64,000 nucleotides of DNA from Mycobacterium sp. ITM-2016-00317. GTDB taxonomy: Bacteria > Actinomycetota > Actinomycetes > Mycobacteriales > Mycobacteriaceae. Each line of letters begins with the position of its first letter. Within the stretch, counting starts at the first letter, position 1. The stretch covers positions 310,001 through 374,000 of the forward strand of contig NZ_CP134399.1 in NCBI RefSeq assembly GCF_002968295.1. Direction: 5' to 3'. Shown piece by piece: positions 9,267 to 18,981 of the stretch. A model generated the notes under the pieces. It saw nothing but the letters and a program-made list of their open reading frames with translations. It ran no database searches and had not been told where the DNA came from. Position numbers and translations under genes: made by a program.

Positions 9267-9755
9267 TCAGGGCTGCGGCGGCACGATGAGCACCGGGCGG
9301 TGCCCGCGGCGCAGCACGTGGTCGGCCACGCTGGACTGGATCAGTGACCGAAAACCCGTGGTCGCGCGGGTTCCGGTGACGATCAGGTCGGCGTCGAGGT
9401 CGTCGGCGGCCTCGATGATCGTCTGCCACACGGTGAAGTTGGCCGCCAGCCGCAGCGGTTCTGCGGCCAGACCGGCGGCCAGGGCCAGATCCAGGCCCTC
9501 GTCGTTGATCCGCTGCGCCTCGGCCAGCGCGATGTCGATCTCGTCGTCGTTGCCCGGATCGGGCGGTCCGTCCAGGTCGTAGCGGTAACCGGACGGTTCG
9601 GAACCGCGGTCCAGCGGCGACCACACCGTCAGCACCACGAACCGGTCGGCGGTCAGGAAACGGGCCGCGTAGTGCACGGCGGAGCGCGCGGTGGGTGAGC
9701 CGTCGAAGGCGATGAGCATCACGCTCTTCTGGTCGCGGGGTAGCGAACCCGTCAT
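9267..9755 (-). CDS. Universal stress protein (single domain, altered nucleotide loop)
   Basis: 162 residues from ATG 9755, which has AGGAG 6-8 nt upstream; the frame is open further but without a ribosome site. The start VMLIAFDGSPTARSAVHYAA is the classic USP first strand and helix. The usual ATP-loop G-x2-G-x9-G-[ST] is degenerate: it reads GTRATTGFRSLIQSSVADHV, so the second and third glycines are Ala and Ser. The protein may therefore bind nucleotide poorly. Divergent from lpqI. Confidence 0.85.
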   Translation of the reverse strand: MTGSLPRDQKSVMLIAFDGSPTARSAVHYAARFLTADRFVVLTVWSPLDRGSEPSGYRYDLDGPPDPGNDDEIDIALAEAQRINDEGLDLALAAGLAAEPLRLAANFTVWQTIIEAADDLDADLIVTGTRATTGFRSLIQSSVADHVLRRGHRPVLIVPPQP

Positions 9756-9888
9756 CGCCTCTCCTATCCGTCGGCCGTCATCACCGAACAGAATATTTGG
9801 TCGCGGCCTCAGATCAGGACGCCTTTTCTCGAACCGCCGCCGACCAGGACGTGGCCTGACGCGTCCTGTGCCGTTATCGTCGGACCAT

Positions 9889-11104
9889 ATGTCTGCGCCA
9901 AGAACCGTCCCGAATGCCCTCATCGGAGTGCTCGCGGCTTCGGCGCTCCTGATCGGATGCACGTCGTCCGCCGAGCCCGACCCGGCCGGCCCGTCGGTGA
10001 CCCATGCGACGCCGTCGATGGCGGCCGGTCCCGCACCGGCCCCGCCCGCGGCCCCCGCGCCTGCCGCGCCGGGCCGCGCCGGCGTGCGGTGACCCGGCGG
10101 CCGTCGTCGCGGCGATGTCGACCCGCGACAAGCTCGCCCAGCGGCTGATGGTCGGGGTCACAGGCGCCGCGGACGCCCGCTCGGTGTCGGAGACCCACCG
10201 GGTCGGCGGCGTCATGGTGGGCAGCTGGTCGGACCTGTCGATGCTGACCGACGGCTCACTGGCCGGCCTCGCCGCCGACGCCACCCCGCTGCCGCTGGCC
10301 GTCAGTGTGGACGAGGAAGGCGGCCGGGTGTCGCGGCTGGCCGGACTGATCGGCGCGCAGCCCTCGCCGCGCCGGTTGGCCGCCACCAGCACCCCGGAGC
10401 AGGTACAGCAGATCGCGTTCGAGCGCGGCCGCAAGATGCGGGACATGGGGATCACGATCGACTTCGCGCCGGTCGTGGACATCACCGACGCCCCCGACGG
10501 CAGCGTCATCGGCGACCGGTCGTTCGGCGCGGATCCGGCCCAGGTCACCGACTATGCGGGCGCCTACGCCCGCGGCCTGCGCCAGGCCGGCCTGGTTCCG
10601 GTGCTCAAGCACTTTCCCGGGCACGGCAGCGGCAACGGCGATACGCACACCGGCGGCGTGGTCACCCCGCCGCTGGCCGATCTGCTCGACCACGACCTGA
10701 TCCCGTACCGCACGCTGACCACGCAGGCCCCGGTCGGGGTGATGGTCGGCCACATGGAGGTGCCCGGCCTGACCGGCAGCGAGCCCGCCAGCCTCAGCCC
10801 GCCCGCGTACGCGCTGCTGCGCTCGGGTGACTACGGCGGCCCGCCGTTCGGCGGCCCGGTGTTCACCGACGACCTGTCCGGCATGCAGGCCATCACCGAC
10901 CGCCTCGGCGTCGCCGACGCGGTGTTGCGCAGCCTGCAGGCCGGGGCCGACGTGGCGCTGTGGCTGAGCACGGCCGAGGTGCCCGCGGTGCTGGACCGGC
11001 TCGAGCAGGCGGTCGCGGCCGGGGAGCTGACCATGCCGCGCATCGACGAGTCCGTGATGCGGATCATCGCGATGAAGGGACTTTCGCCGCGCTGCGGCGG
11101 CTGA
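9889..11104 (+). CDS. lpqI: LpqI-like beta-N-acetylglucosaminidase lipoprotein, one frameshift
   Basis: Glycoside hydrolase family 3 enzyme that removes GlcNAc from muropeptides during peptidoglycan recycling; a surface lipoprotein in M. tuberculosis (Rv0237). ATG 9889 gives a lipoprotein signal with lipobox LIGC (Cys24) and an Ala/Pro linker. In the linker, near 10075-10090, the frame changes by one base; the catalytic part then runs CGDPAAVVAAMSTRDKLAQ to 11104 with VDEEGGRV, LKHFPGHGSGNGDTHTGG and the nucleophile region FTDDLSGMQAI. All catalytic motifs are intact. Total about 405 residues, close to the family size. Sequencing indel is the simplest reading. Confidence 0.88.
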
Positions 11105-11118
11105 ACCGTCGACTAGTG

Positions 11119-11134
11119 CTTACCCTGGAGTAGG
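11119..11134. promoter_or_regulatory. Putative operator upstream of the tetR-family gene
   Basis: CTTACCCTGGAGTAGG matches 12 of 16 bases of the perfect palindrome CTTACTCCAGAGTAAG at 14120 and sits 35 bp before the regulator start. It fits autoregulation by the adjacent TetR protein. Confidence 0.5.
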
Positions 11135-11169
11135 ACGCTCGTCGCTCGTCGGTCAGGAAGGCACGCTCA

Positions 11170-11799
11170 ATGGCAGGTGGAACCAAACGCTTGCCACGTG
11201 CCGTGCGGGAACAGCAGATGCTCGACGCCGCGGTGGAGATCTTCTCGGTGAACGGCTACCACGAGACGTCGATGGACGCGATCGCCGCCGAGGCGCAGAT
11301 CAGCAAGCCGATGCTGTACCTGTACTACGGCTCCAAGGAGGAGCTGTTCGGGGCGTGCCTGAACCGGGAGCTGGGCCGGTTCGTCGACGAGGTGAGCAGC
11401 AACATCGACTTCAGCGCCGCCCCCAAGGAATTGCTGCGCACCGCGGTGCTGGCGTTCCTGAAGTACATCGACGCCAACCGGGCCTCGTGGATGGTGCTGT
11501 ACACGCAGGCGACCAGTTCGCAGGCGTTCGCCCACACCGTGCGAGAGGGCCGCGAGCGCATCATCGAGCTCGTCGGCCGGCTGCTTCGGTCGGGCACCAA
11601 GTTCCCCGAACCCGACACCGACTTCGAGTTGATGGCGGTCGCGCTGGTCGGCGCCGGCGAGGCGATCGCGTCGCGGGTGAGCACCGGGGATGCCGGCGTC
11701 GATGAAGCCGCCGAGCTGATGATCAACCTGTTCTGGCGGGGCCTCAAGGGCGCGCCGACCGCGGTGGACGTCGACGCCACCGCGGTCCCCACCAGCTAG
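11170..11799 (+). CDS. TetR-family transcriptional regulator, Rv0238-like
   Basis: 209 residues. The N-terminal helix-turn-helix is clear: AAVEIFSVNGYHETSMDAIAAEAQISKPMLYLYYGSKEELF (residues about 20-60, shown in part). The C-terminal ligand domain is all-helical. ATG 11170 has GGAAGG about 8 nt upstream. Its own promoter, the fabG4/fadA2 divergent promoter and the fadE5 promoter carry related TTAC-type palindromes, so it is the best candidate repressor of these lipid genes; the ligand would then be an acyl-CoA. That last step is inference. Confidence 0.9.
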   Translation: MAGGTKRLPRAVREQQMLDAAVEIFSVNGYHETSMDAIAAEAQISKPMLYLYYGSKEELFGACLNRELGRFVDEVSSNIDFSAAPKELLRTAVLAFLKYIDANRASWMVLYTQATSSQAFAHTVREGRERIIELVGRLLRSGTKFPEPDTDFELMAVALVGAGEAIASRVSTGDAGVDEAAELMINLFWRGLKGAPTAVDVDATAVPTS

Positions 11800-11819
11800 C
11801 TCATCGCCGCCGGCGGTCG

Positions 11820-12674
11820 TCACAAGCCGGTGACGGTGCCCGTCAGATGCGGGTGGCCCTTGGTGAGGTGCCGCAGAGTCAGGTCCCAGCCCTCGGCCGT
11901 GCGGTCGACGTAGAGCCCGGCCCGCGCGGGCAGCACCACCGGTTTGGCGAACCGCACCGAGTACTTCACCGCGTCCGGCAGCTGGCCTTCGATGTTGCCC
12001 AATACTGCTGCCGCGCTGAACATCCCGTGCGCGATCACGGTCGGGAAGCCGAACAGCTTCGCCGCCGCGGCGTTGGTGTGGATCGGGTTGTGGTCGCCGC
12101 CGACGGAGGCGTAGTGCCGGATCTGCCCGGGGGTGATGTGAAGCACCGCGTTCGGCGGGGGCAGCTTGGGCTGCTTCTGCGGCGGCGCCTTCGGCTCGTC
12201 GGACAGGCTGGTGCGCTGCTGGTGCAGGAACGTCGTGACCTGGTGCCACGCGACATCATTGCCGACCTTCACGTCGGTCACGATGTCCACGAGCAGACCG
12301 CGGCGGTGCTCGCGCATGTTCTCGGCGCGCACGGTCGCCGATACCGTGTCGGTCACCGCGATCGGCCGGTACTGGGTGATGTGGTTCTCCAGGTGCACCG
12401 AACCCATTGCGGCGAACGGGAAGTCGAAGCCGGTGATCAGTGACATCACGGTGGGGAAGGTCAGCGCGAACGGATAGGTCAGCGGCACCGCGTTGTCGAA
12501 CCGCAGGCCGGTGACCTTCGCGTACTCGGCGACGTTGACCGGGTCGACGGACAGGTCCTCGACGGTCAGTGTCCGGGTGGGCAGGGTGTCGCCGCGGCGC
12601 ACCAGCGGGAGCGCGCCGACCGCGGCGCGCGCCAGATTCTTCAGCCCGGAGGGCTGCTGATCGCTCACCGTCAT
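11820..12674 (-). CDS. htdX: 3-hydroxyacyl-thioester dehydratase HtdX
   Basis: 284 residues; (R)-specific hydratase of double hot-dog fold acting on hydroxyacyl-CoA or -ACP. The hydratase-2 motif is present at about residues 190-205 ([16 protein letters not shown]), followed by [11 protein letters not shown], where the conserved His and Gly lie. Rv0241c is 280 residues. The ATG at 12674 overlaps the fabG4 stop (ATGA), so the two are coupled; upstream ATG 12698 is less likely. Confidence 0.93.
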   Translation of the reverse strand: MTVSDQQPSGLKNLARAAVGALPLVRRGDTLPTRTLTVEDLSVDPVNVAEYAKVTGLRFDNAVPLTYPFALTFPTVMSLITGFDFPFAAMGSVHLENHITQYRPIAVTDTVSATVRAENMREHRRGLLVDIVTDVKVGNDVAWHQVTTFLHQQRTSLSDEPKAPPQKQPKLPPPNAVLHITPGQIRHYASVGGDHNPIHTNAAAAKLFGFPTVIAHGMFSAAAVLGNIEGQLPDAVKYSVRFAKPVVLPARAGLYVDRTAEGWDLTLRHLTKGHPHLTGTVTGL

Positions 12675-14032
12675 GCCCCCAGCATCGCCTGGCCGCACAC
12701 CCGGATCGTGTTGCCGGTCACGGCATTCGACCCCGGGCTGGCGAAGTAGGCGATGGCCTCGGCGACGTCCACCGGCTTCCCGCCCTGGAACAGCGAGTTC
12801 AGCCGGCGGCCGACCTCGCGGGTGGCCAGCGGGATGGCCTCGGTCATCTTGGTCTCGATGAAACCGGGTGCGACGGCGTTGATGGTGATGTTCTTCTCGG
12901 CCAGGCGGGGCGCCAGCGCGTCGGTCAGCCCGATCATCCCCGCCTTGGTGGCGGCGTAGTTGGTCTGTCCGCGGTTGCCTGCGATGCCGGCCATCGACGA
13001 CAACCCGACGATGCGACCGCCGTCGCCGATCAGCCCGCTGTCCACGAGTCCCTCGGCAAGGCGAAGCGGCGCAATGAGATTGACCGCGATCACGGAATCC
13101 CAGCGGGACTCGTCCATGTTGGCGAGCAGTTTGTCGCGGGTGATGCCCGCGTTGTTGACCAGGACGTCGAGCTTGCCCCCGAAATCCGAGTAGTGCTCAC
13201 GGACATGCTCGGCGATCCGGTCGACGGCGTCGGCGGCGGTCACGTCCAGTGTCAGCGCGGTCCCGCCGATCCTGGTGGCCACCTCGGACAGCGGTTGCGC
13301 TGCGTCTTCGATGTCCACCGCGATCACCTTGGCGCCGTCGCGGGCGAACACCTCGGCGATCGTCGCGCCGATGCCCCGGGCCGCGCCGGTCACGATGGCG
13401 ACCTTGCCGTCGAGTGGGCGATCCCAGTCTGCAGGCGGGGTCGCGTCGGCCGCCCCGACCCGGAACACCTGCCCGTCGACGTAGGCCGATTTGCCCGACA
13501 GCACGAACCGCAGCGTCGACTCCAGGCCCGTCGCGGCGGGCTTGGCGTCGGCGGACAGGTACACCAGCGTCGCCGTCGACCCGTTGCGCAGCTCCTTGGC
13601 CAGCGAGCGCGTGAAGCCTTCGAGCGCACGCTGCACCGTGCGGGCGTGCACGCTCGCGGTCTCCTCGGGGGTGGTGCCGATGACGACGACGCGGCCCGAG
13701 TGGCCGAGGTTGCGCAGGAGCGGCGTGAAGAACTCGTAGAGACCCTTGAGGTCTTCGGGCTCGGACAGTGCGGTGGCGTCGTAGACCAGGCCGCCGAACG
13801 AGTCGGCCCAGCGTCCGCCGAGGTTGGCGGCGACCACGTCGTAGTCCTCGGCCAGCGCGGCCCGCAGCGGTTCCACCACCCGGCCCTCGCCGCCGATCAG
13901 CAGCGAGCCGGCCAGTGGTGCCTCGCCCTGCTTGTAGCGGCGCAGCGGCTCGGGCTGGGGCACTCCGAGCTGCTTGGCCAGGAAGGAACCCGGCCCGGAG
14001 TTGACGACTTGGGAGAGGAGATCGGAAGCCAC
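12671..14032 (-). CDS. fabG4: 3-ketoacyl reductase FabG4 (long, two-domain SDR)
   Basis: 453 residues, against 454 for Rv0242c. The N-terminal half is a flavodoxin-like, cofactor-lacking domain; the C-terminal half is the SDR reductase with TGAARGIG (about residue 220), NNAG, and YAATK (about 360). High-molecular-weight FabG reduces 3-ketoacyl-CoA with NADH. GTG 14032 follows AAAGGG. It is divergent from fadA2 and followed by htdX with a 4-bp overlap; ketoreductase, dehydratase and thiolase together form a near-complete lipid elongation or degradation cycle. Confidence 0.94.
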   Translation of the reverse strand: MASDLLSQVVNSGPGSFLAKQLGVPQPEPLRRYKQGEAPLAGSLLIGGEGRVVEPLRAALAEDYDVVAANLGGRWADSFGGLVYDATALSEPEDLKGLYEFFTPLLRNLGHSGRVVVIGTTPEETASVHARTVQRALEGFTRSLAKELRNGSTATLVYLSADAKPAATGLESTLRFVLSGKSAYVDGQVFRVGAADATPPADWDRPLDGKVAIVTGAARGIGATIAEVFARDGAKVIAVDIEDAAQPLSEVATRIGGTALTLDVTAADAVDRIAEHVREHYSDFGGKLDVLVNNAGITRDKLLANMDESRWDSVIAVNLIAPLRLAEGLVDSGLIGDGGRIVGLSSMAGIAGNRGQTNYAATKAGMIGLTDALAPRLAEKNITINAVAPGFIETKMTEAIPLATREVGRRLNSLFQGGKPVDVAEAIAYFASPGSNAVTGNTIRVCGQAMLGA

Positions 14033-14119
14033 GGCGCTGCCCTTTCTGGTGACCTTGAAAGATCCGGGTGTTGTACGGCGACCGCCGACGGGTACCCGCC
14101 TGTCGCGTTCATCACCGAA

Positions 14120-14135
14120 CTTACTCCAGAGTAAG
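14120..14135. promoter_or_regulatory. Perfect palindromic operator between fabG4 and fadA2
   Basis: CTTACTCCAGAGTAAG: 7-bp arms around CA. A TAGTAT hexamer at 14145-14150 would serve as the fadA2 -10, which places this site over the -35 region, a typical repressor position. Related sites occur at 11119, 18982 and 19008. Confidence 0.6.
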
Positions 14136-14193
14136 AACGGTGGGTAGTATGACGCTCAACACCCAACCAACCTCGCGAGGCCGGGAGGCAGAC

Positions 14194-15495
14194 ATGGCCG
14201 AGACCAAGACAACCCGCCGGGTGGCCGTGCTCGGCGGCAACCGGATCCCGTTCGCCCGCTCCGACGGCGCGTACGCCATGGCATCCAACCAGGACATGTT
14301 CACCGCGGTGCTGGACGGGCTCGCCGACCGCTTCGGCCTCAAGGGCGAGAAGCTGGACGCCGTCATCGGCGGCGCCGTGCTCAAGCACAGCCGCGACTTC
14401 AACCTGATGCGCGAATGCGTGCTGGGCAGCTCGCTGTCGTCCTACACGCCCGCGTTCGACCTGCAGCAGGCGTGCGGCACCGGGCTGCAGTCCGCGATCG
14501 CCGCGGCTGACGGCATCGCCCGCGGGCGATATGACGTGGCGGCGGCAGGCGGTGTTGACACCGCCTCGGACGCACCGATCGCCTTCGGCAACGACCTGCG
14601 CCAGGTGCTGCTGGGCCTGCGGCGGGCGCGGTCCAACGTCGAGCGGCTCAAGCTCGTCGGCAAACTGCCCGCGTCGCTCGGCGTGGAGATCCCCGTCAAC
14701 AGCGAGCCGCGCACCGGCATGTCGATGGGGGAGCACGCCGCGGTGACCGCCAAGGAGATGGGCATCAAGCGGGTCGATCAGGACGAGCTGGCCGCGGCCA
14801 GCCACCGCAACATGGCCGCCGCCTACGATCGCGGATTCTTCGATGATCTGGTCAGCCCGTTCCTCGGGCTCTACCGCGACAACAACCTGCGGCCGGACTC
14901 GTCGCCGGAGAAGCTGGCCAAGCTCAAGCCGGTGTTCGGAGTGCGCAACGGGGACGCGACGATGACCGCGGGCAACTCCACCCCGCTGACCGACGGCGCG
15001 TCTGTGGCGCTGCTGTCCTCCGAGGAGTGGGCCGCCGAGCGGTCGATCCCGGTGCTGGCCTACTTCGTCGACGGCGAGACCGCGGCGGTCGACTACGTCA
15101 ACGGCCGCGACGGACTGCTGATGGCGCCGACGTACGCGGTGCCGCGGCTGCTGGCCCGCAACGGGCTGACGTTGCAGGACTTCGACTACTACGAGATCCA
15201 CGAGGCGTTCGCGTCGGTGGTGCTCGCGACGCTGGCCGCGTGGGAGTCCGACGAGTACTGCAAGGAGCGGCTCGGCCTGGACGGCGCGCTCGGCAGCATC
15301 GATCGCTCCAAGCTCAACGTCAACGGGTCGTCGCTGGCCGCCGGGCACCCGTTCGCCGCGACCGGCGGCCGGATCGTCGCTCAGCTGGCCAAGCAACTCG
15401 CCGAGAAAAAGGCCGAAACGGGCCAGCCGGTGCGTGGCCTCATCTCGGTCTGCGCCGCAGGCGGACAGGGTGTGACGGCGATCCTGGAGGCCTGA
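14194..15495 (+). CDS. fadA2: Acetyl-CoA acetyltransferase (thiolase) FadA2
   Basis: 433 residues from ATG 14194, preceded by GGGAGG; upstream starts in the frame lack a ribosome site. Thiolase signatures: QQACGTGLQSAI with the acyl-accepting Cys (about residue 94), YEIHEAFA with the conserved His, and the C-terminal proton-shuttle Cys in SVCAAGGQG. Catalyses thiolytic cleavage or condensation in fatty-acid metabolism. Divergent from fabG4 across the operator-bearing gap. Confidence 0.94.
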   Translation: MAETKTTRRVAVLGGNRIPFARSDGAYAMASNQDMFTAVLDGLADRFGLKGEKLDAVIGGAVLKHSRDFNLMRECVLGSSLSSYTPAFDLQQACGTGLQSAIAAADGIARGRYDVAAAGGVDTASDAPIAFGNDLRQVLLGLRRARSNVERLKLVGKLPASLGVEIPVNSEPRTGMSMGEHAAVTAKEMGIKRVDQDELAAASHRNMAAAYDRGFFDDLVSPFLGLYRDNNLRPDSSPEKLAKLKPVFGVRNGDATMTAGNSTPLTDGASVALLSSEEWAAERSIPVLAYFVDGETAAVDYVNGRDGLLMAPTYAVPRLLARNGLTLQDFDYYEIHEAFASVVLATLAAWESDEYCKERLGLDGALGSIDRSKLNVNGSSLAAGHPFAATGGRIVAQLAKQLAEKKAETGQPVRGLISVCAAGGQGVTAILEA

Positions 15496-15562
15496 GAACC
15501 TTCTGGAGAAAACTTTCTCCGGGCGCTGTAACGCCCTCGGAGAGGGCGCCGATACATGGGAT

Positions 15563-15610
15563 AGCTCCGTGTTGCCGTCTGACCCCCCGACCCGACGGCA
15601 ACACGGGGCT
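15563..15610 (+). terminator. Strong hairpin downstream of fadA2
   Basis: Arms 15563-15579 and 15594-15610 (17 bp, one mismatch) around a 14-nt C-rich loop, 68 nt past the fadA2 stop. No T-tract follows (CTTACTTTC), as is common for mycobacterial terminators. Confidence 0.65.
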
Positions 15611-15625
15611 CTTACTTTCAGCCCC

Positions 15626-15641
15626 TATTTTGAGGGCCATG
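15626..15641 (+). promoter_or_regulatory. Leaderless -10 element for the LLM oxidoreductase
   Basis: TATTTT at 15626-15631 is followed by exactly 7 nt and then the ATG at 15639, the spacing of a leaderless mycobacterial transcript. There is no ribosome-binding site in that gap beyond GAGGG. Confidence 0.5.
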
Positions 15642-16568
15642 CAGATCAGCATGTTCGGACAGCTCAGCGGTCTCCCCGGCAACCCGATCGACGCCACCAT
15701 CGCCTACCTCAGCGAGCTTCGTGACGAGGGCTTCGCCCGGGTGTGGATCAGCCAGCTGCCCTACGAGCCCGACCTTTTGACCGTGCTCGCGGTCGCGCTG
15801 CACGAGGTCGACACGATCGAGGTCGCCAGCGGTGTGGTGCCGATCCAGAACCAGCACCCGATGCAGATGGCGCAGCGTGCCCTGACCGTCAGCCTGGCCT
15901 CCGGTGGGCGGTTCATCCTCGGGCTGGGCATGACCCACGCCGCGGTCACCGAAGGCATGTGGGGCATCCCGTGGGACCGGCCGGTGCGCAGACTCAACGA
16001 GTACCTCGACGGGTTGCTGCCGCTGCTGGCCGGCGAACCCGCGAACGCCACCGGCGAGACCGTCACCACCCGCGGCGCACTCGTCATCCCCGGCGCGCCG
16101 AGGCCCGACGTCTACATCGCCGCGCTGGGCCCGCAGATGCTGCGGGTGGCGGGCCGTCGCACCCAGGGCACCTGCACCTGGATGACCGGACCCGCAACGC
16201 TGCGCGACCACGTCAACCCGACCTTGCGTCAGGCCGCCGCCGACGCCGGCCGCCCCGACGGCGCGGTGCGGGTCGTCGCGTCGCTGCCGGTGGCCGTCAC
16301 CGACGACGTCGACGGGGTACGCAGGCAGGCCGCCGAGCAGTTCGCCGTCTACGGCACGCTGCCGTCCTACCGCGCGATGCTGGACCGGGAGGGCTATGCG
16401 GGTCCGGAGGACGCCGCGATCATCGGTGACGAGGCGACCGTGCGCGACCGGCTGGCCGAGCTGCGGGAGGCGGGCGTCGACGAGTACGTCGCCGCGGTGT
16501 TCGACGGTTCGACCGATGGCCGGGACCGGACTCGCGCGCTGCTGCGCGACCTGCGGCAGGCGGGCTGA
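15639..16568 (+). CDS. LLM-class (luciferase-like) F420-dependent oxidoreductase
   Basis: 309 residues beginning MQISMFGQLSGLPGNPID. Features of the luciferase-like TIM barrel: ASGVVPIQNQHPMQMAQRAL, GGRFILGLGMTHA and DVYIAALGPQMLRVAGR. Such mycobacterial enzymes mostly use coenzyme F420; the substrate is unknown. The gene lies between fadA2 and fadE5, which are neighbours in M. tuberculosis, so it and the next gene are additions here. Confidence 0.85.
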   Translation: MQISMFGQLSGLPGNPIDATIAYLSELRDEGFARVWISQLPYEPDLLTVLAVALHEVDTIEVASGVVPIQNQHPMQMAQRALTVSLASGGRFILGLGMTHAAVTEGMWGIPWDRPVRRLNEYLDGLLPLLAGEPANATGETVTTRGALVIPGAPRPDVYIAALGPQMLRVAGRRTQGTCTWMTGPATLRDHVNPTLRQAAADAGRPDGAVRVVASLPVAVTDDVDGVRRQAAEQFAVYGTLPSYRAMLDREGYAGPEDAAIIGDEATVRDRLAELREAGVDEYVAAVFDGSTDGRDRTRALLRDLRQAG

Positions 16569-16627
16569 AAAAAACCTCTGGCAACCCTGTTACCCACGTC
16601 ACACCAGGGGTAGCATCGAAGGTACGA

Positions 16628-16720
16628 CGGGTTCGGGAGTGACTTGATCGAAGAGCCGGTGAGGGATGAAAGCCGGTCGCGCGACCCACATGAGACGCGC
16701 CCAAAGTCCTCCCGAACCCG
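16628..16720 (+). ncRNA. Candidate structured RNA or leader element
   Basis: A perfect 12-bp stem (16628-16639 CGGGTTCGGGAG with 16709-16720 CTCCCGAACCCG) encloses 69 nt that include an internal hairpin GGTCGCGCGACC at 16675-16686 and purine-rich single-stranded stretches (GAGGGATGAAAG). A TAGCAT hexamer about 18 nt upstream could be a -10. The element ends 33 nt before the start of the small membrane protein, the position of a cis-regulatory leader. It matches no riboswitch class I recognise. Confidence 0.4.
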
Positions 16721-16753
16721 CCCTTGTGCCCGGGCCGCGGTACAAAGTAGGCC

Positions 16754-17029
16754 ATGACGGTCCTCGGGATCCTGCAGCTCCTCACCTTCGTGGCGTTCCT
16801 CGGGCTGCTCGTCTACGCGGTCGTCGTGCCCCGCGAGGCGAACCCCGCCAAGCGCGCCCGCCAGACCCGGCAGTACTCCGGGGCGGCGATGGTCGCCGGC
16901 GCCGCATTCTTCGCCGCGCTGGCCGCCGACCGGTTCGGCTGGTCCCGCTACGCGCTGGGTGTCGTCGCGCTGGCTTTCCTGGCCGCCGGACTGGTCGCCG
17001 TCACCAGGAGCCGGCGCGCCGAGAAATAG
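16754..17029 (+). CDS. Small membrane protein, three helices (91 aa)
   Basis: 91 residues: helix 1 (ILQLLTFVAFLGLLVYAVVV), a basic loop (PAKRARQTRQ), then two further helices and a charged tail RSRRAEK. The ATG at 16754 has only a weak AGTAGG upstream. The structured RNA precedes it and a terminator follows. No function is recognised. Confidence 0.75.
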   Translation: MTVLGILQLLTFVAFLGLLVYAVVVPREANPAKRARQTRQYSGAAMVAGAAFFAALAADRFGWSRYALGVVALAFLAAGLVAVTRSRRAEK

Positions 17030-17045
17030 CCCAGGAACGCAAGAA

Positions 17046-17068
17046 GCCCCCGGGAAGAGTCCGGGGGC
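17046..17068. terminator. Bidirectional GC-rich terminator between convergent genes
   Basis: GCCCCCGG and CCGGGGGC, 8 bp perfect, around a 7-nt loop between the stops at 17029 (plus) and 17097 (minus, fadE5). Confidence 0.75.
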
Positions 17069-17096
17069 GTCTCGCGAACCGAAGCGGGAAAGGGGA

Positions 17097-18932
17097 TCAG
17101 AAAGCCGCTTCGTCCAGTTCCATGACCTCGTTGTCGAGGTTCTCGATGACCGACCGGGTGCTGGTCAGCAGCGGCAGGAAGTTCTTCGCGAAGAACGATG
17201 CCACCGCGACCTTGCCCTCGTAGAACGCGCGGTCCTCACCGGTGGCACCGGCGTCGAGCTTGTCGATCGCCACCGCGGCCTGCTTCTGCAGCAGCCAGCC
17301 GAGGACCAGGTCGCCGACGCTCATCAGGAAGCGCACCGAGCCCAGGCCGACCTTGTAGATGCTCTTGGGGTCTTCCTGCGAGGCCATCAGGTAGCCGGTC
17401 AGCGACGCGGCCATGCCCTGCACGTCCTCCAGCGCGGTGGCCAGCAGGGCGCGCTCGGCCTTGAGCCGGCCGTTGCCTGCCTCGGCCTTGACGAACTGCT
17501 CGATCTGGCCGGCCACGTGCGCCAGCGCCACACCCTTGTCGCGGACGATCTTGCGGAAGAAGAAGTCCTGCGCCTGGATGGCCGTGGTGCCCTCGTACAG
17601 CGAGTCGATCTTGGCGTCACGGATGTACTGCTCGATCGGGTAGTCCTGCAGGAAGCCGGAACCGCCCAGGGTCTGCAGGCTCTCGGTGAGCTTGGCGTAC
17701 GCCTGCTCCGAGCCCACGCCCTTGACGATCGGCAGCAGCAGGTCGTTGACCTTCACCGCCAGGTCCGGCTCGATGCCGTACAGCGCCTTGGCGACCTCGG
17801 CGTCCTGGTGCGAGGCGGTGTACAGGTACAGCGCACGCAGGCCCTCGGCGTAGGCCTTCTGGGTCATCAGCGAGCGACGGACGTCCGGGTGATGCGTGAT
17901 GCTCACGCGCGGCGCGGTCTTGTCGGTCATCTGCGTCATGTCGGCGCCCTGGACCCGCTCCTTGGCGTACTCCAGCGCGTTCAGGTAACCGGTGGACAGC
18001 GTCGCGATGGCCTTGGTGCCGACCATCATGCGGGCCTGCTCGATGACGTCGAACATCTGCGCGATGCCCTCGTGCACCTCGCCGACCAGCCAGCCCACGG
18101 CAGGCACACCGTGCTGGCCGAGCGACAGCTCGCAGGTGGCGGAGACCTTCAGGCCCATCTTGTGCTCGACGTTGGTGACGAACACGCCGTTGCGCTCGCC
18201 GGGCTCGCCGGTCTCCGGGTCGAAGTGGAACTTCGGCACGAAGAACAGCGACAGTCCCTTGGTGCCCGGGCCTGCGCCCTCGGGGCGGGCCAGCACCAGA
18301 TGCATGATGTTCTCGAACAGGTCATCGGAGTCGGCGGAGGTGATGAACCGCTTCACGCCGTCGATGTGCCACGTGCCGTCGGGCTGCTGGACGGCCTTGG
18401 TGCGGCCGGCGCCCACGTCGGAGCCGGCGTCCGGCTCGGTGAGCACCATGGTCGAGCCCCAGCCGCGGTCGGCGGCGAGCTTGGCCCACTTCTTCTGCTC
18501 TTCGGTGCCGAGGTGGTAGAAGATGTCGGCGAATCCGGCGCCCATCGCGTACATGTAGACGGCGGGGTTGGCGCCCAGGATGTGTTCCTGGATGGCCCAG
18601 AACAGCGCGCGCGGCATCGGCGTGCCGCCGAGCTCCTCGTCGACGCCGATCTTGTCCCAGCCGCCCTCGAGCACGGCGCGTACGGACTTCTTGAACGACT
18701 CCGGCAGCGTCACGGTGTGGGTCTTGGGATCGAAGACGGGCGGGTTGCGGTCGCCGTCCTCGAACGATGCGGCCACCGGGCCCTCGGCGAGGCGGGCCAT
18801 CTCGGCCAGCATCTCGGCGGCGGTGTCGGCGTCCAGATCGGAGTAGCTGCCCTGGCCGAGCGTCTTGTCGACACCCATCACCTCGAACAGGTTGAACACC
18901 TGGTCACGAACGTTGCTCTTGTAATGGCTCAC
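17097..18932 (-). CDS. fadE5: Acyl-CoA dehydrogenase FadE5
   Basis: 611 residues, the same as Rv0244c. Long-form acyl-CoA dehydrogenase with N-terminal helical domain, middle-domain motif [19 protein letters not shown], and C-terminal segment [19 protein letters not shown] typical of FAD- and substrate-contacting loops. Oxidises medium- to long-chain acyl-CoA to enoyl-CoA. GTG 18932 follows GAGGAGGAA. Two operator-like palindromes lie 50-93 bp upstream. Confidence 0.95.
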   Translation of the reverse strand: MSHYKSNVRDQVFNLFEVMGVDKTLGQGSYSDLDADTAAEMLAEMARLAEGPVAASFEDGDRNPPVFDPKTHTVTLPESFKKSVRAVLEGGWDKIGVDEELGGTPMPRALFWAIQEHILGANPAVYMYAMGAGFADIFYHLGTEEQKKWAKLAADRGWGSTMVLTEPDAGSDVGAGRTKAVQQPDGTWHIDGVKRFITSADSDDLFENIMHLVLARPEGAGPGTKGLSLFFVPKFHFDPETGEPGERNGVFVTNVEHKMGLKVSATCELSLGQHGVPAVGWLVGEVHEGIAQMFDVIEQARMMVGTKAIATLSTGYLNALEYAKERVQGADMTQMTDKTAPRVSITHHPDVRRSLMTQKAYAEGLRALYLYTASHQDAEVAKALYGIEPDLAVKVNDLLLPIVKGVGSEQAYAKLTESLQTLGGSGFLQDYPIEQYIRDAKIDSLYEGTTAIQAQDFFFRKIVRDKGVALAHVAGQIEQFVKAEAGNGRLKAERALLATALEDVQGMAASLTGYLMASQEDPKSIYKVGLGSVRFLMSVGDLVLGWLLQKQAAVAIDKLDAGATGEDRAFYEGKVAVASFFAKNFLPLLTSTRSVIENLDNEVMELDEAAF

Positions 18933-18981
18933 GGGTTCCTCCTCGTCGAGAACGCCACCTGCGGTTGGGTACTTGCGGCTA

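Noticed and set aside
11800..11820. vapBC24 toxin-antitoxin pair expected between tetR and htdX by M. tuberculosis synteny
   Set aside because: Only about 20 bp separate the two genes; no such pair is present.
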